From Acidimicrobiia bacterium (lineage in GTDB: Bacteria > Actinomycetota > Acidimicrobiia > Acidimicrobiales > SZUA-35): DNA of 5,076 nucleotides. The stretch is from positions 1 to 5,076 of the forward strand of contig JAOUGG010000283.1 of the NCBI GenBank assembly GCA_029857855.1. The letters run 5' to 3'. Every line of letters begins with the position of its first letter. The first letter of the stretch is position 1. A program made the position numbers and the translations under genes. Under the pieces are notes generated by a model. That model did no database searches, was not told the DNA's origin, and saw nothing but the letters and a program-made list of their open reading frames with translations. Of the stretch, positions 1 through 5,076 are shown piece by piece.

Positions 1-819
1 GCGCGCTCTGCCGCGGAGGGACTGATCCGAGCCGATCACGGCCTGCGATTCGCCGATGTCAACGGCCACAAGGTGCTCGGTCTCCTGGCCCTTGCCGCAG
101 GCGAATGGAGAGAAGCCGCCGATGAGTTGGTCGCGGCGTCGGCTCTGAGCGAGGAAGCCGGCATCCGGCATCCCGGCGTCGACCGGGAGCTGCCGGACGT
201 GGTCGAGGCGGCTGCGTTCGCCGGAGACCTGGATGTGGCGGCGACCCACCTCGAGCGACTCGAGCGCGAAGCGGCGACGGTCCGGGGCCCCTGGCCCGAT
301 GCGGCAACTGTACGGGCCAGAGGTGCACTTCTCCTGGCGCGCGGCGAAGGTGACGAGGCGGCCGATTTGCTGGGGGAGGCAATGGCCCGGTTCGACCAGC
401 TCGGCTTCGGGCCCGACGCAGCTCGCAGTCGCCTCCTCCAGGGTCGCGCTCTTGCTCGGGCCGGCCACCGTTCCCGAGCGGCTCAGGCACTCGCCGACGC
501 TCACCAACGGTTCACGAGGATCGGAGCGGTTGTGTGGCAGCAGAAGGCGGCGGCGGAGCTCGAACGCGTGGCACCGGGGCGCGTGTCCGGGACATTGACC
601 AAGACCGAAGCCGCCGTGGCGGCGCTCGTCGGCGATGGCCGACGAAACCGTGAGATCGGCGAAACTCTCTTCATGAGCGTCGCCACGGTCGAGGCCCATC
701 TGACGCGCATCTACCGCAAGCTCGACATTCGGTCGCGCACCGAGCTGTCGCGACTCGTCGCGGGTGGCGACCTTGCGCTCTCGGACCACGACGAAGGGGC
801 CGCATCGGGCCAACAGTGA
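1..819 (+). CDS. LuxR-family (LAL-like) transcriptional regulator, C-terminal part
   Basis: The reading frame is open from the first base, so the gene begins upstream of the window; the GTG at 73 is internal. The 272 visible residues have two parts. Residues 1 to about 190 are an Ala/Leu/Arg/Glu-rich all-helical region with repeated 'LxxARG' and 'GRALARAGH'-like helical pairs, as in the TPR-like domain of large LuxR (LAL/MalT-type) regulators. Residues about 199-255 form a GerE/LuxR helix-turn-helix, starting LTKTEAAVAALV and containing NREIGETLF, SVATVEAHLTRIYRKL and RSRTELSRLV. In the family these bind DNA through the C-terminal domain; full-length members carry an N-terminal AAA ATPase domain, which would lie outside the window. 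A short polar tail ends in TGA at 817-819. The 64-base gap to the same-strand permease makes it a candidate local regulator, but this is inference from position only. The family call is secure; ligand and targets are unknown. Confidence 0.93.
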   Translation, partial: ARSAAEGLIRADHGLRFADVNGHKVLGLLALAAGEWREAADELVAASALSEEAGIRHPGVDRELPDVVEAAAFAGDLDVAATHLERLEREAATVRGPWPDAATVRARGALLLARGEGDEAADLLGEAMARFDQLGFGPDAARSRLLQGRALARAGHRSRAAQALADAHQRFTRIGAVVWQQKAAAELERVAPGRVSGTLTKTEAAVAALVGDGRRNREIGETLFMSVATVEAHLTRIYRKLDIRSRTELSRLVAGGDLALSDHDEGAASGQQ

Positions 820-883
820 TCGCCGGGGTGATGTAGGGGAATCCCGCTACCGGGCGGTGAGGCCGATCATTACGTTCACCTAC

Positions 884-2395
884 ATGACAACCACCCGGCT
901 CGAACCCAGCAGCGGCGCCCACGATGCCCTCGCCGCCCCGCCCCGCCCGGGCGGAGCGCTCGGCAGGGTCGACACCATCTGCTTCCTGATCGCGGCGATC
1001 GTGGTGCTCGACACGCTTGGAGCGGTGGCGATGGGAGGCGTGCAGACGATGAGCTGGCTGCTCATCGTCGCGGTTCTCTTCTTCTTTCCCGCCGGCCTGG
1101 TCGTCGCGGAGCTCGGATCGACGTTCCCGGACCAGGGTGGACCCTACCGCTGGGTCCGGCTGGCGTTCGGTCGCCGCGCCGGCGCGTTCGTCGCACTGTC
1201 GTATTGGGGCGACACCACCGTCTGGGTCGGAGGTTCGCTGGCCATCACCGCAGTGGCGGTCGTCGACCATCTCATCGTCGAGGTGGCCGGGATTGCAGCA
1301 ATCGTCCTGGCGGTTGCGTTCATCTGGGTCGCCACGTTGCTCGCCGCAGCACCCCTCCGCACCGGGAGACGATTCCCGGTCATCGGGGCCGCCGTTCAGG
1401 TCGGCCTGCTCGCCGTCTTCACGACGACGGTCGGTTTGTATGCCGTGCGCCACGGAGTACAGGGGGTAACCGTGTTCGATGCGATTCCGAGTTGGGCGGG
1501 TGCACTCGTCGTCGCCCCGGTTCTCGTCTACAGCTTCCTGGGGCTCGAGCTCCCGTCGGCGGCTGCAGGCGAGATGAAGGACCCGCAGGCGGATGTCCCC
1601 GCGGCCATCGCCCGAGCCGGCATGATCGTCACAATTCTCTACAGCGTCCCGATTCTCGCCATCCTGCTCGTCGTCCCCGCCGCAGAGCGGACCGGGCTCA
1701 CGGGGTTCATCGACGCCATCGACACGGTCTTCACCGTGTACGGACCCGCCGCCGGGGCCATGCGGACGCTGGCGGGCATCGCCTTCGTCTGGGTGCTCCT
1801 CACCAACGCGCAGACCTGGCTGATTGGATCGACTCGAGCACAGGCGGTCGCCAGCGCCGACGGGGCCGGCCCCGCAGCGCTTGGTCGCATCGCCGATCGC
1901 ACCGGGACCCCACTGCGGTCCACGACGATCTCCGGGATCGGCGCCACCGTCACCGCCTTGGCCGCGTTCGCGGTGGCGGGAAACGACAACGACACACACT
2001 TCGTGCTCGTCCTCAGCGTGTCCATTGCGATGCTCGCCATGAGCAACCTCCTGGTGTTCCCGTCTCTCGTCCGCCTCCGTATCTCCCACGCCGATCTCGT
2101 CCGACCGTACCGGGTTCCGGGCGGCGCCATCGGAGCGTGGCTTGCGTCGGGACTGGCCACAGGTTGGGTCGCGCTGGCGATCGTTGCCGTTCTCTGGCCT
2201 GGACTCGGCACGTCGTCGCCCGACGCCCACCTCCCGCCGGGATTCGTCGGGAACCGTCTCGGCTTCGTCGTGGCTCAGTTCATTCCACTTGTTCTCGTCG
2301 GGGCGACGGCCGTCCTCTTTGCTCACACTGGTGAGCGGCGTTCGCACCGGATGCCCGTGGTGACGAGCCCGGAAGCCACGGTCACCTCACCATGA
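884..2395 (+). CDS. APC-superfamily amino acid permease or amino acid/amine antiporter
   Basis: This 503-residue integral membrane protein should move amino acids or their amine products across the cytoplasmic membrane. About 12 hydrophobic segments are visible, near residues 32-52, 57-76, 98-128, 135-157, 165-186, 204-224, 244-266, 285-308, 350-366, 373-394, 415-440 and 458-480. APC marks include FPDQGGPYRWVRLAFG (81-96) after segment 2, FLGLELPSAAAGEMKDP (218-234) with Glu222 and Glu230 at segment 6, and RPYRVPGG (407-414) before the last pair of segments. I chose ATG 884 because the in-frame upstream extension (ATG 764) overlaps the regulator and encodes a polar, shadow-like peptide. No good ribosome site precedes 884. 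A TACGTT at 871-876 sits where a -10 box would be for a leaderless transcript. The stop overlaps the decarboxylase start by 4 bases, which suggests substrate/product exchange such as arginine/agmatine, lysine/cadaverine or ornithine/putrescine. The specificity is inferred, not seen. Confidence 0.92.
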   Translation: MTTTRLEPSSGAHDALAAPPRPGGALGRVDTICFLIAAIVVLDTLGAVAMGGVQTMSWLLIVAVLFFFPAGLVVAELGSTFPDQGGPYRWVRLAFGRRAGAFVALSYWGDTTVWVGGSLAITAVAVVDHLIVEVAGIAAIVLAVAFIWVATLLAAAPLRTGRRFPVIGAAVQVGLLAVFTTTVGLYAVRHGVQGVTVFDAIPSWAGALVVAPVLVYSFLGLELPSAAAGEMKDPQADVPAAIARAGMIVTILYSVPILAILLVVPAAERTGLTGFIDAIDTVFTVYGPAAGAMRTLAGIAFVWVLLTNAQTWLIGSTRAQAVASADGAGPAALGRIADRTGTPLRSTTISGIGATVTALAAFAVAGNDNDTHFVLVLSVSIAMLAMSNLLVFPSLVRLRISHADLVRPYRVPGGAIGAWLASGLATGWVALAIVAVLWPGLGTSSPDAHLPPGFVGNRLGFVVAQFIPLVLVGATAVLFAHTGERRSHRMPVVTSPEATVTSP

Positions 2396-3882
2396 CCGCG
2401 GTTGCTCGCACCACGCCGGTCAGGTTCATCGATGCACCGTTCGCTCGGGCCGCCGATGAGTTCCTCGCCGAACGAACCGCACACTTCTCGGTGCCTGGAC
2501 ACAAACGCAACCCGCTGCTCGTGGGCGACGATCCGCTGCTCCTGGCGGACATGCCCCACCTCTGTGGTGTCGACGACATGCGCCTCAGCCGCGACCTTCT
2601 GGGCCGGGCCGAGCGGCTGGCAGCTCAGGCCTGGGGCGCGGCCCACACCCTATTCACGGTTTCGGGGTCGACCCATCCCAACCAGGCGGTGTGCCTGGCC
2701 GCCGGGTCCCCAGGCGACGAGGTCATCGTGGCGCGGACGTCCCACCGGTCCGTCTATGCCGGGCTGGTGTTCGCCGGGCTCGAACCGGTCTGGATCAGTC
2801 CCGACGTCGACCCCGTGACGGGCCTGGCGCTGGGGATGCCCGTCGAGCGCGTCGAGCGGGCGCTGGTTGAGCACCCGAGGGCGAAGGCCGTGATGCTCGT
2901 CGAGCCCTCCTATCTGGGCCTGACCTCCGACATTCCCGCCATTGTCGAGGCAGCCCACGCCCACGGTGTACCGCTCGTCTGCGACCAGGCGTGGGGAGCC
3001 CACTTCGCCTTCCACCCTGGGCTGCCCGACTGTGCCGTGTCGCTCGGAGCCGATGCGGTCATCATGAGTGCGCACAAGACCCTCACCGCCTTCTCCCAGG
3101 GCGCCATGCTCCATGTGTCCGACCGCGGCCTCCTCGATGTCGACAGGACCAGAGCGTGTTTCGAGGCGTTGCTCACGACCAGCGCCTCCGGAGCGATCTA
3201 CGCCAGCCTCGACCGAGCCCGGGCACTCATGGAGGAGCGTGGAACGGTACTCGTCGAGCACGCGCTGCGCCTGGCCGATGGGTTCCGTGAGGAGGTCGGC
3301 GGCTGGTGCGGCGCACGGTGTCACGACGCAGGCATGATCGCGTACCCTTCCGTGGGAGGCGTCGATCCCCTCAAGCTGGTCGTGGATCTGAGTGCCACCG
3401 GTGCCGACGGGTTTCAGATCGAGCGGGATCTCCGTGACGACGGTGTGGTTCTCGAGTTCGCCGATCGCACCACGCTGGTGCCGCTGTTGACGATCGGCGA
3501 TGACGAGCGGTCGGTGGCAAGGTTGACATCGTCGTTGAAGCGCTCCCTGGCGCGGTGGGCAGGCACAGCCACGGCAGATCGCAAGGCGACGTCGTCCTGG
3601 CGAATAACCCCGCAGCCCGTGTTGACGCTGCGCGACGCATTCTTCGCTCCTCGCCAGAGAGTGTCTTGGCGACGCGCTGTGGGACGCGTGGCTGCCGAGA
3701 TCGTGTCGCCCTACCCTCCGGGAATCCCGGCCCTCGCTCCGGGCGAGCTGATCACGAGTGGCCTCCTTAATGTACTACGAGGCGAAGTCTCGGACGGCAC
3801 CCGGATGGCCGGGCCGTCCGATCCGAGCCTGGAGACGCTGGTCGTCGTCGCCGAGTCGTCGGCGCCCGAGGGATCCAACTGA
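2392..3882 (+). CDS. Orn/Lys/Arg-type PLP-dependent amino acid decarboxylase (short form)
   Basis: This 496-residue fold-type I PLP enzyme removes the carboxyl group of a basic amino acid to give a polyamine precursor. Its length matches the short Bacillus SpeA-like form, which lacks the N-terminal wing domain of the E. coli inducible enzymes. Visible motifs, in order: PGHKRN (35-40), SGSTHPNQA (91-99), RTSHRSV (115-121) with His118 expected to stack on PLP, EPSYLGLTSDI, DQAWGAHF with Asp198 expected to contact the pyridine nitrogen, SAHKTL with Lys229 as the Schiff-base lysine, TTSAS (262-266) then ASLDRAR, and PYPPGIP (440-446) in the C-terminal domain. All the residues I would expect for PLP chemistry are present. 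DQAW replaces the DEAH seen in many relatives, and TTSAS the usual TTSPS. The start ATG 2392 lies within the permease stop (ATGA), so translation is probably coupled. Arginine, lysine and ornithine cannot be told apart from motifs. No clear hairpin terminator follows. Confidence 0.94.
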   Translation: MTAVARTTPVRFIDAPFARAADEFLAERTAHFSVPGHKRNPLLVGDDPLLLADMPHLCGVDDMRLSRDLLGRAERLAAQAWGAAHTLFTVSGSTHPNQAVCLAAGSPGDEVIVARTSHRSVYAGLVFAGLEPVWISPDVDPVTGLALGMPVERVERALVEHPRAKAVMLVEPSYLGLTSDIPAIVEAAHAHGVPLVCDQAWGAHFAFHPGLPDCAVSLGADAVIMSAHKTLTAFSQGAMLHVSDRGLLDVDRTRACFEALLTTSASGAIYASLDRARALMEERGTVLVEHALRLADGFREEVGGWCGARCHDAGMIAYPSVGGVDPLKLVVDLSATGADGFQIERDLRDDGVVLEFADRTTLVPLLTIGDDERSVARLTSSLKRSLARWAGTATADRKATSSWRITPQPVLTLRDAFFAPRQRVSWRRAVGRVAAEIVSPYPPGIPALAPGELITSGLLNVLRGEVSDGTRMAGPSDPSLETLVVVAESSAPEGSN

Positions 3883-3968
3883 AAGGTCGGCGCGCCATTG
3901 ACAACACTGACCGCATGTCGAGATGCTGCGGCGCCCCGATCGCTTCGCACAGACCCGTTTCGGCGTTG
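3883..3968. other. Non-coding spacer after the decarboxylase operon
   Basis: This stretch holds no supportable gene. It contains a perfect 8-base palindrome, GGCGCGCC (3889-3896), and a TTGACA hexamer (3898-3903) with only a poor -10 candidate (GATGCT at 3922-3927). No hairpin followed by a T-run is present, so the operon terminator is not identified. Confidence 0.6.
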
Positions 3969-4015
3969 CGCCCTCGGCAGGATTCGAACCTGCGCACACG
4001 GCTCCGGAGGCCGAT
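3969..4015 (-). pseudogene. 3' half of tRNA-Arg(CCG); probable attachment-site remnant
   Basis: Read on the - strand, this gives an anticodon arm TCGGC / CTCCGGA / GCCGT with anticodon CCG at 4007-4005. Four of the five stem pairs form; the outermost is T-T. A 4-base variable region follows, then a perfect T arm GCAGG / TTCGAAT / CCTGC (3993-3977), then an acceptor 3' strand CGAGGGC and discriminator G at 3969, with no encoded CCA. The 5' acceptor strand needed (GCCCTCG) and a D arm are absent: the 15 bases before it lead straight into the insertion-sequence end at 4031. The fragment is therefore not a working tRNA. A piece running from the anticodon region to the 3' end of a tRNA is what tyrosine-recombinase elements leave at their distal junction, so this is a likely att site. 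Confidence 0.8.
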
Positions 4016-4030
4016 CCACAGGGTTTGTCG

Positions 4031-4051
4031 TGTGGGGCTCGGAAACTCTGT
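4031..4051 (+). repeat. Left terminal inverted repeat of the IS relic
   Basis: The repeat begins TGTGGGGCTCG and matches the reverse complement of 4700-4720 at 19 of 21 positions, with mismatches at positions 12 and 17. Similarity falls to about half over the next 10 bases. Confidence 0.8.
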
Positions 4052-4060
4052 CGTGCCTGG

Positions 4061-4660
4061 TCAGGCTGCATTCTGGTGTTCGTTGATAAGGCCGTCGCAT
4101 CGGGTCGATCTGAGTGCGATGACGGTCGCTGGTGGTGGCTTGTCACGGGCTTCCGGTGGTCGCAGGTCACTTCCGAGCGGTCTGGTGCGGGGTCGATGTC
4201 GTTGTTGCGTGGGATCTGCCATACGGTTGTCTGGCCGATCTGGTGTCCGAGTCCGATGAGCTCACCATGGATGCGTCGGTATCCCCACGTTGGGTTCTCG
4301 GTGGCGAGTCGCACGATCAGTCGGCGGAGCCCGACGGGCGTTGGTGGTCGACCGGGACGCCGACGTGGTGGATGGGTCCAGTGCCGGGCAATGCGTCGTT
4401 GGTGCCAGCGCAGCAATGTGTCGGGGGTGACGATCCAGCCTTGGCGGAGCCGGCGGGGAGTGCTGCGGCGATCGCGGCGAGCAGAGTCCGGTCATCATCG
4501 TTGACAGCTGGCCGTCAACTTGGCGGCGGAGTACCTGAAGCTGGTGGCGTAGGACGATGATCTCGAGGTCTTTGGAGCGGCCAGACCGGACCGCAAGGCG
4601 AGCTAGGGCGGACAGGAACTGGTAGAAGATGTGGAACACGAGGATCCACGATGGCGCCAT
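4061..4660 (-). pseudogene. IS transposase (rve/integrase-core type), frameshifted and lacking its catalytic core
   Basis: In intact form this protein would be the DDE transposase of the surrounding element. From ATG 4660-4658 the first frame gives LARLAVRSGRSKDLEIIVLRHQLQVLRRQVD, the typical N-terminus of the family. A lost base near 4513 shifts to a frame reading VNDDDRTLLAAIAAALP. A second lost base near 4456 restores similarity as RRLRQGWIVTPDTLLRWHQRR, then RHWTHPPRRRPGRPP, NPTWGYRRIHGELIGLGH and IDPAPDRSEVT. At 4163-4168 the sequence jumps to the C-terminal tail (DLRPPEARDKPPPATVIALR, then STRCDGLINEHQNAA) ending in TGA at 4063-4061. The intervening rve domain with its DDE residues, roughly 200 codons judging from relatives, is missing, and the join is out of frame. 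It is dead by three independent lesions. The family identity is clear from the motifs; the reconstruction is by eye. Confidence 0.9.
4163..4168 (-). other. Deletion junction with GACCTG microhomology inside the transposase
   Basis: On the - strand GACCTG fits both sides of the break. It completes the upstream frame as ...EVT followed by the start of a codon usually for Trp, and also opens the downstream frame as DLRPP. This suggests deletion between two short GACCTG copies. The missing copy is inferred from family sequence, not seen. Confidence 0.6.
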
Positions 4661-4692
4661 AGCGCCTGGTCGGCACCCACGCGCGAGTTTCT

Positions 4693-4728
4693 GAGCCCTA
4701 CAGGGTTTTCGAGCCCCACAGGCTTCGC
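4693..4728 (+). repeat. Two tandem 18-base imperfect repeats at the right IS end
   Basis: Units at 4693-4710 and 4711-4728 share GAGCCC-ACAGG--TT and match at 14 of 18 positions. The first is inside the element. The second spans its end at 4720. They may be duplicated transposase-binding sites, or the similarity of the outer eight bases may be chance. Confidence 0.45.
4700..4720 (-). repeat. Right terminal inverted repeat of the IS relic
   Basis: Read on the - strand from 4720 it begins TGTGGGGCTCG and pairs with 4031-4051 at 19 of 21 positions. It marks the end of the element upstream of the transposase start. Confidence 0.8.
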
Positions 4729-4803
4729 CAGCCGCAAGAGCTGGGCAAACTGGGAACCGCTGTGCTCGACGCGCTGCTCGAATCAGAACGTGGATCGCCG
4801 TAA
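4721..4803 (+). other. Possible tail of a disrupted unknown gene
   Basis: Immediately right of the IS end, one + frame reads RLRQPQELGKLGTAVLDALL and then ESERGSP before TAA at 4801-4803. It has a plausible amphipathic helix and no start codon; the same frame continues left through the IS end to a TAG at 4660. It could be the 3' end of a gene cut by the insertion. It is short, its third-position G/C is unremarkable, and I recognise no family, so chance is quite possible. The rest of the gap to 4826 shows nothing else. Confidence 0.2.
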
Positions 4804-4826
4804 CCGGAGACCAGATCGCCCGGAGG

Positions 4827-5076
4827 CTAGCTGGAGTGGTCTGGATGAGGTACGGCGACCACTTCGAGTTCCTCGATTGCGGTGAAGTCCCGGGGGTTGC
4901 AGGTGTGAAGAGGGAGGTCGTTGGCCACGGCGATGGCGGCGATCATGGCGTCGTAGGCGCGGGCGGCTGGTTTGCGTCCTGCCCTGCGCAGGCCGGCGGC
5001 GACCCGACCGAAGCTTCGAGCGGCGTTGGCGTCGAACGGTAGTGGTTCGAAATCGGCTTCGGCTTGTTGGAGGTGG
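4827..5076 (-). CDS. VapC-type PIN-domain ribonuclease toxin, C-terminal part
   Basis: The - strand is open from the right edge to TAG at 4829-4827, giving the last 82 residues; the start, probably some 50 residues upstream, lies beyond the window. The sequence runs FDANAARSFGRVAAGLRRAG, then ARAYDAMIAAIAVANDLPLH, TCNPRDF and IEELEVVAV. In PIN domains the Asp of YDAMIAA (visible residue 42, codon 4952-4950) and the Asp of NPRDF (visible residue 63) are two of the acidic metal-binding residues of the RNase site. The other two acidic residues expected in the N-terminal half are not visible. VapC toxins cut RNA and are held in check by a VapB antitoxin, usually encoded just upstream, here expected to the right outside the window. 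The visible part shows no lesion. A VapC-like PIN protein is very likely; the presence of its partner is unknown. Confidence 0.88.
   Translation of the reverse strand, partial: HLQQAEADFEPLPFDANAARSFGRVAAGLRRAGRKPAARAYDAMIAAIAVANDLPLHTCNPRDFTAIEELEVVAVPHPDHSS

Larger units (their letters stand above)
4031..4720 (-). mobile_element. Internally deleted insertion sequence with both ends retained
   Basis: The relic is bounded by imperfect inverted repeats that begin TGTGGGGCTCG at 4031 and, on the other strand, at 4720, giving the TG...CA ends usual for elements with DDE/rve transposases (IS3/IS481-like). The transposase remnant lies inside on the - strand, with about 60 bases before its start and its stop 10 bases from the left repeat, the normal layout for such an element. 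At 690 bp it is about half the roughly 1.3 kb expected, because the middle of the transposase is missing. No target-site duplication is visible: the flanks are GTTTGTCG on the left and GGCTTCGC on the right. It cannot move by itself, but its ends might still be recognised by a related transposase. The exact IS family name is not assigned. Confidence 0.82.

Noticed and set aside
764..883. Upstream ATG 764 as the permease start
   Set aside because: It would overlap the regulator's coding end by 56 bases and add a polar, Arg-rich 40-residue extension not seen in APC permeases.
671..2347. A 558-residue open frame on the - strand opposite the permease
   Set aside because: It is rich in Arg, Gly, Asp and Glu with no domain or hydrophobic pattern, as expected from the antisense of a high-GC membrane-protein gene. 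The + strand frame has clear APC motifs.
3898..3927. Promoter with a perfect TTGACA -35 box
   Set aside because: The only -10 candidate at usable spacing (GATGCT, 18 bases) is poor, and no gene follows on the + strand.
3969..4041. A complete tRNA gene on the - strand
   Set aside because: There is no 5' acceptor strand complementary to CGAGGGC and no D arm; the needed bases run into the IS terminal repeat.
3775..4100. - strand frames continuing from the transposase through the tRNA fragment into the decarboxylase end
   Set aside because: They are read-through of a broken transposase in the wrong frame; family similarity in that frame stops at about 4165.
3898..4504. + strand frames over the tRNA fragment reading AGFEPAHTAP and RQDSNLRTRL
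   Set aside because: These peptides are well-known artefacts of translating antisense tRNA T-arm sequence and are not genes.
4456..4514. Programmed -1 frameshifting between two transposase ORFs, as in IS3
   Set aside because: No A-rich slippery heptamer or following structure is seen, there are two separate shifts, and the catalytic core is deleted anyway.
4653..4666. Hairpin GGCGC-CATA-GCGCC over the transposase start as a regulatory structure
   Set aside because: The stem is only 5 base pairs, unremarkable in GC-rich DNA, and the gene is dead.
4836..5042. + strand ORF of 68 residues at the right edge
   Set aside because: It is the antisense shadow of the VapC-type frame, with a Gly/Val-rich composition and no motif.
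1..5076. CRISPR array, rRNA or riboswitch
   Set aside because: No regularly spaced repeats, rRNA-like stretches or conserved riboswitch cores were seen on either strand.

Overview
The window comes from a high-GC bacterium, most likely an actinobacterium. Support for this is strong G/C at third codon positions, a large LuxR-type regulator typical of that phylum, and a transposase and VapC style common there. No marker fixes the genus.

Left part (1-3882), ordinary chromosomal content on the + strand. It starts with the C-terminal part of a LuxR-family regulator with a helical-repeat region and a C-terminal helix-turn-helix (1-819). After a 64-base gap comes a 12-segment APC-superfamily amino acid permease (884-2395). 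An Orn/Lys/Arg-type PLP decarboxylase (2392-3882) follows with a 4-base ATGA overlap. Permease and decarboxylase are almost certainly one transcription unit. They probably take up a basic amino acid, decarboxylate it, and handle or export the amine product (agmatine, cadaverine or putrescine). The exact substrate cannot be read from the sequence, and control by the upstream regulator is only suggested by position.

Middle (3883-4030), a non-coding junction. It holds the 3' half of a tRNA-Arg(CCG) on the - strand, from the anticodon arm to the acceptor end, with no matching 5' half. This is the usual footprint of an attachment site left by an integrase-borne element.

Right part (4031-5076), accessory content. 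A 690-bp insertion-sequence relic (4031-4720) keeps both terminal inverted repeats (TG...CA ends, 19 of 21 matching) and both ends of its transposase. It has lost the catalytic centre through an internal deletion at a GACCTG microhomology, and carries two further single-base frameshifts. A short gap (4721-4826) with a possible gene tail follows. The window then ends in the C-terminal 82 residues of a PIN-domain VapC-type toxin on the - strand, whose start lies beyond the right edge.

The orientation of the tRNA fragment predicts that the accessory element lies to its right and the ancestral chromosome to its left, which fits the gene content.
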